Below, one piece after another: positions 40,661 to 51,817 of a DNA stretch of 64,000 nucleotides. Location of the stretch: positions 21,675 to 85,674 of the forward strand of contig SZXX01000001.1 of assembly GCA_005843825.1 (NCBI GenBank), given 5' to 3'. The DNA is from Chlorobium sp. (GTDB taxonomy: Bacteria; Bacteroidota; Chlorobiia; Chlorobiales; Chlorobiaceae). The notes beneath the pieces are model-generated. The model was not told where the DNA came from. It searched no databases and saw nothing but the letters and a program-made list of their open reading frames with translations. Position 1 is the first letter of the stretch; the number at the start of each line of letters is the position of its first letter. The position numbers and the translations under genes were made by a program.

Positions 40661-41272
40661 TCATATCTTATGGATCTTGCAGAAATCTTTTGACATCGAG
40701 TGAAACATACTGTTTGTAGCGGTCTGCATAATAAACGTCATTCCTCCATTGACCATGGTTCTGACAATTTTTTTCGGAACTATCCTGAATGCGGGATAAA
40801 GAAGAAACTTTACATCTACTCGTAAATCAAAGTGAACCTTGGTTTTTTTTGCATCTATGCGCTGAATATCCATATCGCCAGATACTTTCCCCTCAAAAAG
40901 GTATTTTTTTGGATCGGAAATTTTATGACCGACAGGATGGTGCTTCCAGCGAACTTTTTTGAAGATCGTATAGCTTTTAATCATTTCATCGGTGAGATCG
41001 TCAGGGTCGGCACATTCGATATGGTCAGGCAGTTCAACCTGCAGTTCTTCCGTCTGTTCGACAAAAAAGATGATATCAAAAGGGTTGTTCTGCGGATCAG
41101 TAACACGGAAATTCCATTTATAGACGTTCTCAATATCGGTGAGTTCCACGTTATAGCAGAAAGGGTTAAACCCCAATATTTTTTTCAGATCGGAGAGATA
41201 GGCTGCAGTCCGGTCAAATTCTGCAAAGAAAATCCACTCTCCCTTACTTACTCCTGTAGCATGCATTTCCAT
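40661..41272 (-). CDS. SRPBCC/DUF1997-like conserved protein
   Basis: A 203-aa soluble protein without signal peptide. I do not recognise it with certainty. The order of blocks (YKWNFRVTDPQNNPFDIIFFVEQ, then KKYLFEGKVSGDMDIQRID, KVHFDLRVDVKFLLYPAF and IVPKKIVRTMVNGGM) suggests a START/SRPBCC-type lipid- or ligand-binding fold. DUF1997-like proteins of phototrophs have a similar layout. It is followed by the nitroreductase gene, with which it may form an operon. Confidence 0.5.
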   Translation of the reverse strand: MEMHATGVSKGEWIFFAEFDRTAAYLSDLKKILGFNPFCYNVELTDIENVYKWNFRVTDPQNNPFDIIFFVEQTEELQVELPDHIECADPDDLTDEMIKSYTIFKKVRWKHHPVGHKISDPKKYLFEGKVSGDMDIQRIDAKKTKVHFDLRVDVKFLLYPAFRIVPKKIVRTMVNGGMTFIMQTATNSMFHSMSKDFCKIHKI

Positions 41273-41410
41273 ATGATCAGCGTTCCATAGGTTTCGGTTT
41301 ATTTGAGAGCGCTGGAAAATCTTCCATGCGGGCAGTTACCTCAAAAAATATACAGAGAATCTGTGAAAACATATCCTTACAGAACGTTTTCTTTGGCGAA
41401 AATAGTGTGA

Positions 41411-42484
41411 TTACAAAAGTTCCGCTTGCAGGCGTTCCGCCTGATCATGCATTTTGAGTGCGTCGATAATATCCTGTATGTCTCCCTGGAGAATCTGGGG
41501 AAGAGCATGGCTGGTAAAGCCGATACGGTGGTCAGTAACTCTGGATTGAGGGTAGTTGTAAGTGCGGATTTTGGCACTCCGGTCACCGGTCGTTACCATT
41601 GAGCGGCGTAAGTCAGCTCTTTGCTGCTGCTGCTCGGCAAGCTGGATGTCATAGAGTTTTGTGCGGAGCATTTTCATTGCCCTTTCCTTGTTCTGAAGCT
41701 GGGAGCGCTCTTCCTGACAGGCGGCAACAATTCCGCTCGGCATATGGGTGATTCGTACGGCTGTTTCCACCTTATTGACGTTCTGTCCGCCTTTTCCTCC
41801 GCTTCGGTAAGTGTCAAACCGCAAATCCTCCCTGCGGATTTCAACATCAACCTCTTCAGCTTCAGGCAACACTGCAACGCTGACCGCAGACGTATGAATA
41901 CGCCCCTGTGTTTCTGTATCCGGAACCCGCTGTACACGGTGTACCCCGCTTTCATATTTCATGGTGCCGTAAACATCGTGTCCGCTCACCCCCATGGTAA
42001 TCTCTCGGAAACCACCCGGCATTGAACTTTCATTAAAGTGAAGCACCTCGCACTGCCAGCCCTGTTTCTCAGCATACCGCTGGTACATTCTTGTCAGATC
42101 AGCGGCAAAAAGTGCGGCCTCCTCGCCCCCGGTGCCCGCCCGGATTTCAATAATAACATTACGGGAATCCGCCTCGTCTTTTGGCAGCAGGAGTACTTTT
42201 AACTTCTGTTCGAGATCAGGCAGCTTTTTCTGCAGTTCATTGATTTCGGTCTGGATAAGCTCCTTCATCTCCGTGTCTTTCTCTGTTTTCAGCAGATGGA
42301 GAGATTCATCGAGTTCTGTTTTGGCCTGAGCGTAATAATCATAGGCCTGTACGATTTCCTTGAGGTCGCTGTACTCCTTGTTAAGTTTTCGGAATCGGGC
42401 CTGATCAGCTGATGCTTTCGGGTCGGCAAGCAGCTGTTCAAGATCGAGATGTTTTTCTTTTATGGAATGTAGTTTCTCAAGCAT
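41411..42484 (-). CDS. prfA: Peptide chain release factor 1
   Basis: Class I release factor for UAA and UAG, 357 aa. The peptidyl-hydrolysis loop is [18 protein letters not shown] (GGQ). The block [20 protein letters not shown] and the C-terminal [16 protein letters not shown] are of the RF1 type and argue against RF2. No programmed frameshift is present, which also fits RF1. It lies 18 bp after rseP on the same strand and follows rseP and dxr in a likely operon. Confidence 0.95.
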   Translation of the reverse strand: MLEKLHSIKEKHLDLEQLLADPKASADQARFRKLNKEYSDLKEIVQAYDYYAQAKTELDESLHLLKTEKDTEMKELIQTEINELQKKLPDLEQKLKVLLLPKDEADSRNVIIEIRAGTGGEEAALFAADLTRMYQRYAEKQGWQCEVLHFNESSMPGGFREITMGVSGHDVYGTMKYESGVHRVQRVPDTETQGRIHTSAVSVAVLPEAEEVDVEIRREDLRFDTYRSGGKGGQNVNKVETAVRITHMPSGIVAACQEERSQLQNKERAMKMLRTKLYDIQLAEQQQQRADLRRSMVTTGDRSAKIRTYNYPQSRVTDHRIGFTSHALPQILQGDIQDIIDALKMHDQAERLQAELL

Positions 42485-42502
42485 TGAATCGGGGCGTCAG
42501 CC

Positions 42503-43864
42503 TCAGAGATTGAAAATATCATTGATAAGAATGTATGCGAACAGTGCAAGGAGCAGGGCCATGCCAACCTGTTGAATGCGCATTTTGATCTCAAAGGGAA
42601 TCTCTCTGCGGATAACACCTTCAACAGCGTTCAAGAGAAACTGTCCTCCGTCAAGTGCCGGAACCGGAAGGATATTGATTATCGCGAGAGAAATTGAGAG
42701 CATGGACAAAAAATATAGAAAGCTTACCGGCCCTTGTTCAGCACTCTGACTGGCTATTTTGGCAATTTTGATCGGGCCGCCGACGGATTTCCGGAAATCT
42801 TCCTGACCGGTAAAGATTTTTGCGAATCCCTGTACTGTCATGACACTTAATTTCCAGGTCTGACTGACTCCGCTCACCACCGCACCGCCGAAACCAAGTT
42901 TTCTTCGTTCGGTCGCAATTGTCTGTTTGAGCGAAATGCCGATTTTTCCGGCATTGCTTGGGACAACGGTGGTCACAAACGTTTTGCCGTTAGCACGAAG
43001 CTCTGCTGCAGTGATTTTATGTCCTGCCACAGGCTCCAGATATTGCCAGGTAATCTTGATCGGCTTTGATGCATGTGAGGAGATAATACCTACGACTTCA
43101 GTCCAGTCAGAAACCGGAGTTCCGTCTATTGCCGTAATAAGTCCTCCGGATTTAATCCCTGCCTGGCGGGCGGGTTGCTTTGCAAGAACTTCATCTATAA
43201 CTGGCGGAACGGTAGGTCTGATGCCAAGGCTGTGACTGTCGTTGATCTTCGTCATGATGTTCGACGGCGCATCAAGGGTGATGCTCTTGCCATCACGAAG
43301 GACAGCATAGGTAAGCGACTTGGCAGTGAAGAGTTCCGGGTCCATTGCTTCTTCCCAGCTTTTGACCGGTTTGCCATTTGCAAGTAAAAGCTGGTCTCCG
43401 GTTTTCATCCCCATTGTTGCAAATACAGATCCTTTTTCAACAAAGGCTGGATTGTTGACGCTTGTCCGGGGTTCGCCAAGAACAAGCGTGATGCCGATAA
43501 AGATTACTGCAGCAAGTATCAGGTTCATTGTTACCCCTCCGGCAAGCACGATGAGGCGCTGCCAGACAGGCTTTGCCCTGAACTCCCAGGGCTGCAGCTC
43601 CGAAGCCTGATAATCGGTGTCGAGGCTTTCATCAACCATACCGGCTATCTTCACATAACCGCCAAGAGGAAAAACGCCAAGTCCATATTCAGTTTCACCG
43701 ATTTTCTTTTTCCAGAATCTCAGATTATAGAAGTCAAAACCGATATAAAACTTGTCAACCCTCATGCCGAAAAGCTTCGCGGTCAGAAAATGGCCGAGTT
43801 CATGCGCAGTGACAAGGATAAAAATGGCAACAATGAAAAAAAATGTCGAGCTAAGAAAATCCAT
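42503..43864 (-). CDS. rseP: RseP-type site-2 intramembrane metalloprotease
   Basis: M50 zinc protease that cuts transmembrane segments, for instance of anti-sigma factors or leftover signal peptides. The zinc motif HELGH lies in the first helix ([17 protein letters not shown]), and the second metal motif is [15 protein letters not shown] near the C terminus. Between them are two PDZ-like regions ([20 protein letters not shown] and [17 protein letters not shown]). The length of 453 aa is normal. The dxr-rseP order is a conserved bacterial neighbourhood. Confidence 0.95.
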   Translation of the reverse strand: MDFLSSTFFFIVAIFILVTAHELGHFLTAKLFGMRVDKFYIGFDFYNLRFWKKKIGETEYGLGVFPLGGYVKIAGMVDESLDTDYQASELQPWEFRAKPVWQRLIVLAGGVTMNLILAAVIFIGITLVLGEPRTSVNNPAFVEKGSVFATMGMKTGDQLLLANGKPVKSWEEAMDPELFTAKSLTYAVLRDGKSITLDAPSNIMTKINDSHSLGIRPTVPPVIDEVLAKQPARQAGIKSGGLITAIDGTPVSDWTEVVGIISSHASKPIKITWQYLEPVAGHKITAAELRANGKTFVTTVVPSNAGKIGISLKQTIATERRKLGFGGAVVSGVSQTWKLSVMTVQGFAKIFTGQEDFRKSVGGPIKIAKIASQSAEQGPVSFLYFLSMLSISLAIINILPVPALDGGQFLLNAVEGVIRREIPFEIKMRIQQVGMALLLALFAYILINDIFNL

Positions 43865-43933
43865 AACAATCCTTCGTTTCAGAAAAAAAAGCAGTAGAGC
43901 CGTTGGAGCGGTTTGCTCGCTTCTTTTATTTGT

Positions 43934-45082
43934 TTATGCAATAAATTTTTGAGCGGTTTCACGAGCCCATCTGTCAGCCTGAAGATATTCATCAAGTTCA
44001 ACAGGGGTGTAAGCATGGTGAGCCTGCATGGTTTTGTCAACCGTTGCCGCAATGTCGGTAAATCCAATCTTTTTATCAAGAAAAGCAGCCACAGCAATCT
44101 CGTTTGCTGCGTTAAGGACTGCCGGATAGGTTCTGCCTGCTTTCAAAGCGTCAAATGCCAGGCTGAGAGCGGGGAACCTTACCATATCAGGCTCTTCGAA
44201 GGTCAACGTTCCAATCTTGATAAGGTCAAGTTTCTGGATCCCGCTTGCGCACCGTTCAGGATAAGACAAAGCATAGGCGATTGGTGCCCGCATATCGGGA
44301 GAACCCAACTGCGCTATGACGCAGCCATCAATATATTCAACCATGGAGTGAATGATACTCTGGGGATGGACAACAACGCCGATTTTTTCAGCAGGCATGT
44401 TAAAAAGCCAGTGAGCCTCAATCACCTCAAGCCCTTTGTTCATCATTGTTGCGGAGTCAATGGTGATTTTTGCGCCCATTGACCATTGCGGGTGTTTAAG
44501 AGCCTGCTCAAGTTTAACATTTTTCAGCTCTTCTGCAGATGTATTGCGGAACGGTCCTCCCGAAGCAGTAAGAATGATGCGTTCAACATCCTCTGTCCGG
44601 TGCCCCTCGAGCGACTGAAAGATTGCTGAGTGCTCGCTGTCAACAGGAAGCAGGCGGACATTATGTTTTTTTACCAGATCAGAAACCAGTTGACCAGCGA
44701 CAACAAGGGTTTCCTTGTTTGCAAGGGCGATATGCTTTCCCGCCTTTATAGCGTTTACTGTCGGCACAAGGCCGGCAGCACCGACAATTGCCGATACAAC
44801 CATATCGGATCCATCCGCAGAAGCGATAGTTGAGGCTCCTTCCACACCGTAAAAAATTTCCGGTTTGTAATCTTCAAGCAGTGCCTCAAGCTTTTTTGCC
44901 GATTCTGCATCCTTGACTGAAACAGCATCAGGCATGAACTCCTTGATCTGTTCAGCGAGCACTGTAACATCCTGTCCTGCGGCAAGGCACGAGATACTGA
45001 ATTTTTCCGGGTGCTGCCTGACGACATCAAGGGTACTGAGCCCGATTGAGCCGGTTGAGCCGAGGATGGTGAGTGATCTCAT
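43934..45082 (-). CDS. dxr: 1-deoxy-D-xylulose 5-phosphate reductoisomerase
   Basis: Second enzyme of the MEP isoprenoid pathway, which converts DXP to MEP with NADPH. This pathway supplies geranylgeranyl chains for pigments and quinones. The NADPH motif [18 protein letters not shown] opens the protein. [14 protein letters not shown], the metal motif [21 protein letters not shown] and [20 protein letters not shown] are diagnostic. The length of 382 aa is typical. First gene of dxr-rseP-prfA. Confidence 0.97.
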   Translation of the reverse strand: MRSLTILGSTGSIGLSTLDVVRQHPEKFSISCLAAGQDVTVLAEQIKEFMPDAVSVKDAESAKKLEALLEDYKPEIFYGVEGASTIASADGSDMVVSAIVGAAGLVPTVNAIKAGKHIALANKETLVVAGQLVSDLVKKHNVRLLPVDSEHSAIFQSLEGHRTEDVERIILTASGGPFRNTSAEELKNVKLEQALKHPQWSMGAKITIDSATMMNKGLEVIEAHWLFNMPAEKIGVVVHPQSIIHSMVEYIDGCVIAQLGSPDMRAPIAYALSYPERCASGIQKLDLIKIGTLTFEEPDMVRFPALSLAFDALKAGRTYPAVLNAANEIAVAAFLDKKIGFTDIAATVDKTMQAHHAYTPVELDEYLQADRWARETAQKFIA

Positions 45083-45237
45083 AATGAGTAAAATAATTAT
45101 CAGGTCTGGTGAATTATCGGCCTGAATTTATGCTTTTTAGTGAAGGCTTACAAATAACTGGTCAATGACTCTCTTTCTGAACCGGTTTTTTCTTTTTGTA
45201 ATCCCCTGAAATTATATTATAATTGTGCCCTTGTAAC

Positions 45238-45311
45238 GGGTTCCTAGCTCAGCTGGTTAGAGCGACTGGTTTACACCCAGTAGGTCGGGGGTTCGAATCC
45301 CTCGGGACCCA
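45238..45311 (+). tRNA. tRNA-Val (anticodon UAC)
   Basis: Full cloverleaf. Acceptor GGGTTCC pairs with GGGACCC through one G-T pair. The D arm is GCTC...GAGC. The anticodon stem ACTGG/CCAGT holds the loop TTTACAC, giving anticodon UAC. The T arm is GGGGG-TTCGAAT-CCCTC. Discriminator A; CCA not encoded. A terminator follows 23 bases later. Confidence 0.94.
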
Positions 45312-45333
45312 CACATAATTCCCCATTGACGAA

Positions 45334-45360
45334 TAAAAGGCAGGTAACCCCTGCCTTTTA
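45334..45360. terminator. Terminator between tRNA-Val and ftsH
   Basis: Eleven-bp perfect stem (TAAAAGGCAGG / CCTGCCTTTTA) with a 5-base loop. A- and T-rich arms let it act in both directions: for tRNA-Val on the plus strand and for ftsH, whose stop is 40 bases away, on the minus strand. Confidence 0.8.
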
Positions 45361-45400
45361 TGTTTTCCGCAACCTGGAAAGTTTTATTCCATTTATCCCG

Positions 45401-47479
45401 TCAGTTTTCAGGGATATTTCTTTCCACTCTCAGTCTTGCCACAGCGTCTTCAAGCTCAGCCTGCTCCTTTTCGGAGAGCGTATCCGTACTTACTGAGCTC
45501 TTTCCGTCACTATCGTCAGAGCCTTCTTCTTCAATATGGACAGGAAAAAGGCTTGCAGGACGTTTCCCCAGAATTTCCTCGATCTGAGCGTATTGAAGCA
45601 TCTCCTTCAGCAGCAGCTCATTAGCAAGCTGTTCGAGCTTGTCACGGTGCAGCGTCAGTAAATTCATAACGTTCACGCGCGATGCCTCTACGATAGCCAT
45701 TACCTCCCTGTCGATAAGACGCGCAGTTTCCTCGCCGTACTTTTTGTCAATACCCGGACTTCCGTAATAGGGGTTATTGCTTTCATAGAACGAAAGGTTA
45801 CCCAGTTTTTCGCTCATCCCGTAAACCATGACCATGTTATAAGCGATACTCGTTACCTTTTCAAGGTCATTCTGCGCTCCGGTCGAGATTTCGTTAAAAA
45901 TGATCTCTTCTGCAATGCGTCCGCCGAGAAGACCGCAAATACGGGCAAGCAGCTCACTTTTCGTCATGAGATAGCGATCCTCAAGCGGGATGTTCATGGT
46001 ATAGCCGAGAGCGCTCATTCCTCTTGGAACAATGGAAATTTTCTGGACAGGATCGTTCTCCGCCATCATCCAGCTGATAATTGCATGACCCGCTTCGTGA
46101 TAGGCAACAATCTGCTTTTCTCGCGGATTGATAACCTTGTTCTTTTTTTCAAGTCCGGCCACGACACGCTCAATAGCATCCTCAAAGTCTTTCATCTCAA
46201 TGCTCAGTTTGTTGCGTCGCGATGCCAGCAAAGCAGCTTCGTTGGCGGCATTGGCAATTTCTGCGCCTGCAAATCCAGGTGTCTGCGATGCAAGGGCTTT
46301 AAGGTTAACATCTTTTGAGAGCGAGAGCTCCTTGGTGTGAACTTTGAATATATCAATACGTCCTTTGAGGTCAGGTTTGTCCACCATGATCTGGCGATCA
46401 AAACGGCCCGGTCTAAGGAGTGCTGAATCAAGTACATCAGGGCGGTTTGTGGCGGCTATCAGAATGACACCCTTGTCAGTTGCAAATCCGTCCATTTCAA
46501 CAAGCAGCTGGTTCAATGTGTTTTCACGCTCGTCGTTTGCGCCCATCATGGCCCCTTTTCCTCTGCTGCGGCCGACAGCGTCGATTTCATCGATAAAGAT
46601 TATGCAGGGGGCTTTTTCCTTGGCCTGCTTGAAAAGGTCGCGTACTCTTGCAGCACCGACACCGACAAACATTTCCACAAAGTCCGATCCGCTGATGCTG
46701 AAAAACGGCACATCAGCCTCACCCGCAACAGCTTTGGCCAGAAGGGTTTTTCCTGTACCTGGAGGGCCTACAAGCAGGACTCCTTTTGGCAGTTTTCCTC
46801 CGAGTGTCGTATATTTTTTCGGATCCTTTAGGAAGTCGACAACTTCCATGACCTCAGCCTTCGCCTCATCAAGTCCGGCTACATCTTTGAAGGTAATGCG
46901 GGTGTGTTCGTCAAGGTTTTCATACAGTGCAGCCTTGTTTTTGCTGATATTCATGAACTGTGAACCCGGCCCGCCCATACGACGGAAAACAAAAAAGTAT
47001 ATGCCGATCAGGAGGCCAAAAGGCAGTATCCATTGCAGCAGTTCACTGATCCATGTGTTGCTCGCAACTGCCTGGTATTTAATGCCCTTTTTTTCAAGCA
47101 GTTCTATCAGCGATTCATCCCGTACAGCATTGACATATATCTCCTCCTGCTTTGAATTGGACTGAGGAAGAAACATGCCCGGGCCGTCTTTCTGGGGTTC
47201 CTTTGTTGCTACGCCAGTATTCATTCCTGGTTTCAGCTTCAGATAGATCCTCTCCTGAGCTATTTTTACTGATTCTATCTTGTCTTCTGCAATGAGTTTG
47301 CGGAATGTGCTGTAGGGGATTTCCTGTGTTGAGCCCGACCAGAAAAAGGCAAGCTGAACTCCTATGAGAAGAACAATGACGACCACATAATACATTATCG
47401 AGAATTTCGGACGCGGTACGTTGTTTTCCGGTAAATTTTTATAGGGATTTGAGGGTTTACTCAGTTTTTTTGCCATCAA
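45401..47479 (-). CDS. ftsH: ATP-dependent zinc metalloprotease FtsH
   Basis: Membrane-bound AAA+ protease for quality control of membrane and short-lived cytosolic proteins. Two N-terminal helices ([18 protein letters not shown] and [19 protein letters not shown]) flank a periplasmic domain. The AAA domain has Walker [14 protein letters not shown], Walker [13 protein letters not shown] and the SRH ([20 protein letters not shown]). The zinc site is HEAGH (about residue 450). The C-terminal tail of about 60 residues is acidic. ATG 47479 or the next codon, also ATG, can be the start. It appears monocistronic. Confidence 0.97.
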   Translation of the reverse strand: MMAKKLSKPSNPYKNLPENNVPRPKFSIMYYVVVIVLLIGVQLAFFWSGSTQEIPYSTFRKLIAEDKIESVKIAQERIYLKLKPGMNTGVATKEPQKDGPGMFLPQSNSKQEEIYVNAVRDESLIELLEKKGIKYQAVASNTWISELLQWILPFGLLIGIYFFVFRRMGGPGSQFMNISKNKAALYENLDEHTRITFKDVAGLDEAKAEVMEVVDFLKDPKKYTTLGGKLPKGVLLVGPPGTGKTLLAKAVAGEADVPFFSISGSDFVEMFVGVGAARVRDLFKQAKEKAPCIIFIDEIDAVGRSRGKGAMMGANDERENTLNQLLVEMDGFATDKGVILIAATNRPDVLDSALLRPGRFDRQIMVDKPDLKGRIDIFKVHTKELSLSKDVNLKALASQTPGFAGAEIANAANEAALLASRRNKLSIEMKDFEDAIERVVAGLEKKNKVINPREKQIVAYHEAGHAIISWMMAENDPVQKISIVPRGMSALGYTMNIPLEDRYLMTKSELLARICGLLGGRIAEEIIFNEISTGAQNDLEKVTSIAYNMVMVYGMSEKLGNLSFYESNNPYYGSPGIDKKYGEETARLIDREVMAIVEASRVNVMNLLTLHRDKLEQLANELLLKEMLQYAQIEEILGKRPASLFPVHIEEEGSDDSDGKSSVSTDTLSEKEQAELEDAVARLRVERNIPEN

Positions 47480-47750
47480 TCATCAATCAGGGTTATAATA
47501 AAGCGACTCAGGTCTTTGTTTACCGTTCGCGGATTCACGTCTTTCAATTTACGGGATTCTTCCATTTAAAGAAGCATCTCATAAGAAAACATATTATATA
47601 TTAACAACATCTAAACTCTATTCCTGCAGTTATAAGTTTCATTCATGTATGGTTGCGGGTTTTTGTTTGGTTGATTTTTTTGCTTTATACTTCATGTGTT
47701 TATGAGGTATAGTGCTTTTTTATACAACGTCAGAGATGCATGGAAAAGGT

Positions 47751-48575
47751 ATGAGCGTAGTTCGGGATAAGGCAAACTGCAGAATATCAGCATTAAAATC
47801 TCTCCTGTGTGTCGGTCTTGACAGCGATCCTGAAAAAATCCCACAGTTTTTTTTTGAATATGCCAATCCTGTTCTGGAGTTTAACAGCTCAGTTATCAGA
47901 GCGACAAGTGATGTAGCCATAGCCTATAAGCTGAATACCGCGTTTTACGAGGCCAGAGGTATTGCCGGATTACAGGATATGGAAAAAACACTCCTTCAAA
48001 TTCCTGATACAGTCATGACGATTGCCGATGCCAAACGGGCTGATATCGGCAACACAAGCAGGATGTATGCTCAGGCTTTTTTCGAGCACTGGCCATTTGA
48101 TGCCGTGACGGTTGCCCCATACATGGGGTTTGACTCCCTCGAACCATTTTTTGCCTATGAGGATAAGCTTGTATTTGTCCTTGGTCTTACCTCCAATAAA
48201 GGTTCTGAAGATTTTGAAGAACAGCGGATGCAGAATGGGCAGCCCCTCTACCGCAGCGTGCTTGAACATGTTGCATTATGGAGCAGGAACGGAAACGGCG
48301 GCGTTGTGGTAGGAGCAACTAAAAGCAGCTTGCTTGAAGAGATTCGTCGCGAAGTTCCCGGCCTTTTTCTACTGATTCCCGGAGTCGGTGCTCAGGGTGG
48401 ATCGCTTGAAGATGCTGTTAATCTTGGTGTTGATGGAAACCGGCAAAGTGCAGTTATCAATGTCAGCAGAAGTTTAATTTATCCCTCCGGGTCTTTTTCC
48501 TGTATAGACGATTATGAACGGGCGGTTGCCAGAGAGGCTGCAATAATTCATGCGGAAATGAAGCGTGTTTTATAG
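47751..48575 (+). CDS. pyrF: Orotidine 5'-phosphate decarboxylase
   Basis: Last step of UMP synthesis. The long form (about 275 aa) belongs to the type 2 PyrF group common in Chlorobi, mycobacteria and myxobacteria. LLCVGLDSDPEKIP opens the barrel. The catalytic Asp-Lys network is in TIADAKRADIGNTS. FVLGLTSNKGSEDFE and LLIPGVGAQGGSLEDAVNLG follow. The start is uncertain: ATG 47751 is taken because GGA lies at a suitable distance, but ATG 47736 and GTG 47712 are in frame. A 270-bp gap to ftsH holds the divergent promoters; no gene is visible there. Confidence 0.93.
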   Translation: MSVVRDKANCRISALKSLLCVGLDSDPEKIPQFFFEYANPVLEFNSSVIRATSDVAIAYKLNTAFYEARGIAGLQDMEKTLLQIPDTVMTIADAKRADIGNTSRMYAQAFFEHWPFDAVTVAPYMGFDSLEPFFAYEDKLVFVLGLTSNKGSEDFEEQRMQNGQPLYRSVLEHVALWSRNGNGGVVVGATKSSLLEEIRREVPGLFLLIPGVGAQGGSLEDAVNLGVDGNRQSAVINVSRSLIYPSGSFSCIDDYERAVAREAAIIHAEMKRVL

Positions 48576-48660
48576 CTGATTCTGGTAAGCGCAATCAGTA
48601 ATCTCCAGGCTTTACAGGTTTTCCGGTGAGGCTCTTAATGACTCTAAAATTAATCAGGTT

Positions 48661-50505
48661 ATGTGTGGAATTGTTGGATATATCGGGTGGCGTGAAGCTG
48701 CTCCGCTGCTTCTGAAAGGGTTGACGCGGCTTGAATATAGAGGTTATGATTCGGCAGGGGTCGCCTTGTTGAATGAAAGTCTGCTGGTTATGAAGCAGAA
48801 GGGCAGCGTCAGCGGCCTTGAGGTTGCGACTGAGGGACTGAGTAAGGAAATGAAAGCTGCGACAGTGGGCATTGGCCATACCCGGTGGGCTACCCATGGT
48901 GAACCAAGCGATATCAATGCTCATCCGCACCAGAACACTGTCGGCGATATTGCTGTTATTCATAACGGGATTATTGAAAACTATTCGGCGCTGAAACAGG
49001 AGCTGATCTCTCAGGGATATATATTTTCAAGCGATACCGATTCCGAGGTGCTGGTTCACCTGATCGACAGGATATGGAAGAGTGATTCCTCGCTGGACCT
49101 TGAATCGGCTACCCGTAACGCTCTTCTTCATGTTGATGGGGCATACGGGATTTGTGTGATCTCTTCGCGGGAACCCGACAAGATCATCGTTGCACGTAAG
49201 GGAAGTCCACTGGTGATCGGTATCGGTACCGGGGAATATTTCATTGCATCTGATGCTGCTCCGATTGTTGAGCACACCAATAAAGTTGTTTATCTCTCCG
49301 ATGGCGAGCTTGCTGTAGTGAAAAAGGACGGCTACGTTGTAAAGACGATTGATAATGTTGAACAGAAAAAAATTATAACAGAACTTGATTTTTCCCTCGA
49401 AAAAATAGAGAAAGGCGGCTTTGAGCATTTCATGCTCAAAGAGATTTTTGAACAGCCGGCCGTTATGCACGATGTCATGCGGGGACGTGTGCGAGTTGAT
49501 GAGGGTCGGATCTGTCTTGGCGGAATCGAGGATTATCTCGACCGTCTGAAGCAGGCGAAGCGTATCGTCATTTGTGCCTGTGGAACAAGCTGGCATGCCG
49601 CTTTGATTGGCGAATATCTTATTGAGGAGTTTGCCCGTATTCCGGTCGAGGTTGATTATGCCTCAGAGTTCAGGTATCGCAATCCCATTGTCGGTGTTGA
49701 TGATGTGGTAATTCTTATTTCCCAGTCGGGTGAAACTGCCGATACACTTGCAGCCCTCCGCACCGCTAAGGAAAAAGGTGCCCTTGTGATGGGTATCTGC
49801 AATGTGGTAGGCTCTACTATTGCCCGTGAAACCCTGTGCGGCATGTATACCCATGCCGGGCCTGAGGTAGGCGTAGCATCGACCAAAGCCTTTACTGCAC
49901 AGGTGATCATGCTTTACATGCTTGCCCTTGCACTCAGCAGAGGAAGAACCCTCTCGCAGGATGAGATTACCCTGAATCTCAGGGAGCTTTCACGTCTTCC
50001 TGAAAAAGCAACACGTATTCTTGAGCTCGACAGTCAGATCAAGGATATAGCCGATCGTTTCAAAGACGCGAAAAACGCGCTTTATCTTGGTCGCGGCTTC
50101 AACTTCCCTGTTGCTCTTGAGGGCGCACTGAAGCTCAAAGAGATCTCTTATATCCACGCAGAGGGTTACCCGGCAGCCGAAATGAAACACGGCCCGATTG
50201 CCTTGATTGACAAGGATATGCCGGTTATTTTTATTGCTACTCGAGACAGCACATACTCCAAGATTCTCAGTAATATTGAGGAAGTGCGCAGCCGTAAAGG
50301 CCGGGTTATAGCGATTGCCAATGAAGGAGACCAGGAAGTAAGCCGTCTTGCCGAACATGTCATCTATATTCCGCAATCTTCCGGGCCGATTACGCCTCTG
50401 TTGACGGTCATTCCTCTCCAGCTCCTCGCCTATCATATCGCCACCCTCCGCGGATGCAATGTTGATCGCCCTCGAAATCTCGCAAAATCTGTGACTGTTG
50501 AGTAG
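48661..50505 (+). CDS. glmS: Glutamine-fructose-6-phosphate aminotransferase
   Basis: Makes glucosamine-6-phosphate for peptidoglycan and LPS. MCGIVGYIG gives the N-terminal nucleophile Cys2 of the glutaminase domain, with HTRWATHGEPSDINAHPH as its active-site loop. The isomerase half has two SIS domains (CACGTSWHAALIGEYLIEE and LGRGFNFPVALEGALKLKEI). The C-terminal KSVTVE matches the family end. The length is 614 aa. No glmS ribozyme was recognised in the 85-bp gap upstream. Confidence 0.97.
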   Translation: MCGIVGYIGWREAAPLLLKGLTRLEYRGYDSAGVALLNESLLVMKQKGSVSGLEVATEGLSKEMKAATVGIGHTRWATHGEPSDINAHPHQNTVGDIAVIHNGIIENYSALKQELISQGYIFSSDTDSEVLVHLIDRIWKSDSSLDLESATRNALLHVDGAYGICVISSREPDKIIVARKGSPLVIGIGTGEYFIASDAAPIVEHTNKVVYLSDGELAVVKKDGYVVKTIDNVEQKKIITELDFSLEKIEKGGFEHFMLKEIFEQPAVMHDVMRGRVRVDEGRICLGGIEDYLDRLKQAKRIVICACGTSWHAALIGEYLIEEFARIPVEVDYASEFRYRNPIVGVDDVVILISQSGETADTLAALRTAKEKGALVMGICNVVGSTIARETLCGMYTHAGPEVGVASTKAFTAQVIMLYMLALALSRGRTLSQDEITLNLRELSRLPEKATRILELDSQIKDIADRFKDAKNALYLGRGFNFPVALEGALKLKEISYIHAEGYPAAEMKHGPIALIDKDMPVIFIATRDSTYSKILSNIEEVRSRKGRVIAIANEGDQEVSRLAEHVIYIPQSSGPITPLLTVIPLQLLAYHIATLRGCNVDRPRNLAKSVTVE

Positions 50506-50549
50506 GCTTGTTATGTAGCATTATCTTTCAGACAGCACATCTTTATGAC

Positions 50550-50590
50550 AATAAAACAGGCAATGGCGTAACAGCTTTCCCTGTTTTATT
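50550..50590 (+). terminator. Possible terminator after glmS
   Basis: Eleven-bp perfect stem (AATAAAACAGG / CCTGTTTTATT) with a 19-base loop, 44 bases after the glmS stop. The loop is long and the T-run weak, so efficiency is uncertain. Confidence 0.5.
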
Positions 50591-50688
50591 GTTTCAAGCG
50601 GGAATTATTATGCATAATAGCAGGTTCAGTAACAGGTTAAGCCGCTTTTTTGCGATAGCGAGTTTTTTCACTTCAACTGAAATAGTGT

Positions 50689-51630
50689 ATGCAAGGTCAT
50701 ATTGTTATTACAGGAGCTACCGGCGTCATAGGCGCTGAACTTGTCCTGAAGCTGATTAATCGGGGAGAAAAAGTTGTCCTTCTCTCCCGTTCGCCAGAGA
50801 GTGCAGCAAGGCAAATATCTGGTGCCGCCGGCTACGTCAAGTGGGACCCGTATATGGAAAGCGGTGAGTGGAGTGGTTTTATTAACGGGGCAAAGGCCGT
50901 CATTCATCTCGCAGGAAAGCCTCTGCTTGAAAGCCGCTGGAATGAAGCTCATAAGGAAGAGTGCTATAATTCCAGAATTCTCGGCACACGGAACATGGTA
51001 TCCGCGATTGCCGGCGCGAAAGAAAAGCCAGAGGTTTTTATTTCTGCATCTGCTATTGGCTACTATGGCTCTTTTGATTGCTGCAGTGATACTCCGGATA
51101 TTGTCGAGTCAGGCTCTAAAGGCAGGGATTTTCTTGCAAAAATCTGTATCGATTGGGAAAAGGAGGCGCTTGAAACTGAAAAGACCGGTGTGCGTCTTGT
51201 TCTTTTGAGAACAGGTATCGTGCTCTCAACAAAAGGGGGGATGCTGCAGAAAATGCTTGCACCATTTAACTTTTTTCTTGGTGGGCCTATTGGTTCCGGT
51301 CTGCAGTGTATCTCCTGGATTCATCTTGACGACGAGATTGCCTGCATTCTTGAGGCGCTCGACAATCCTTCATACAAAGGCCCGATCAATGCTGTCAGCC
51401 CTGAGCCTGTGTCCATGAAAGATTTTGCCGCTCGACTTGGTGAAGCTCTTGGCCGCCCGTCCCTGTTGCCGGTACCGAAACTCGCCGTTCAGCTTCTTAT
51501 GGGTGAAGGCGCAGAGTACGCTGTGAAAGGCCAGAAAGTAAAGCCCGGTTTTCTTCAGGCTCATGGTTTTACTTTCACATATCCGCATCTGGCAGAAGCA
51601 CTTTCAGACCTTGTGAAATACAAGAAATAA
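50689..51630 (+). CDS. TIGR01777-type SDR epimerase (YfcH/SDR39U1-like)
   Basis: Extended short-chain dehydrogenase of 313 aa. HIVITGATGVIGAELVLKLI is the NAD(P)-binding motif. AVIHLAGKPLLESRWNEAHK, then SASAIGYYG and RTGIVLSTKGGMLQKMLAPF follow the TIGR01777 family pattern. The C-terminal DUF1731 part is visible in GAEYAVKGQKVKPGFLQAHGF, seen here in pieces. The Tyr-x3-Lys catalytic pair is not obvious, as is usual in this family. The substrate is unknown. It stands alone after glmS. Confidence 0.88.
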   Translation: MQGHIVITGATGVIGAELVLKLINRGEKVVLLSRSPESAARQISGAAGYVKWDPYMESGEWSGFINGAKAVIHLAGKPLLESRWNEAHKEECYNSRILGTRNMVSAIAGAKEKPEVFISASAIGYYGSFDCCSDTPDIVESGSKGRDFLAKICIDWEKEALETEKTGVRLVLLRTGIVLSTKGGMLQKMLAPFNFFLGGPIGSGLQCISWIHLDDEIACILEALDNPSYKGPINAVSPEPVSMKDFAARLGEALGRPSLLPVPKLAVQLLMGEGAEYAVKGQKVKPGFLQAHGFTFTYPHLAEALSDLVKYKK

Positions 51631-51763
51631 AACTCGTGACGAACAAGCATTAACAAAAGGAGTCTGCCGTGAGCAAAAGAGTACCTGCAACCTCTTTTTG
51701 AAGATCTTGGTGTTTTTCCCGTTAAGTCTTAATGGGTGTTTCACTACCCCTCGTAATACTGAG

Positions 51764-51797
51764 AAAGCCAGACAGGGCTTGTTTTCTGTCTGGCTTT
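51764..51797. terminator. Bidirectional terminator between epimerase and RRM genes
   Basis: Twelve-bp perfect stem (AAAGCCAGACAG / CTGTCTGGCTTT) with a 10-base loop. It lies 20 bases past the RRM gene stop on the minus strand and 133 bases past the epimerase stop on the plus strand. The 51631-51763 stretch contains no credible gene. Confidence 0.82.
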
Positions 51798-51817
51798 GCA
51801 TAGAATAACTGAAAAGC

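Noticed and set aside
46344..47165. Long antisense open frame (273 codons) inside ftsH
   Set aside because: Ser/Arg/Pro-rich shadow of a highly conserved gene on the opposite strand, with no recognisable domain.
48576..48660. glmS ribozyme upstream of glmS
   Set aside because: The gap is only 85 bp and no conserved ribozyme core was seen.
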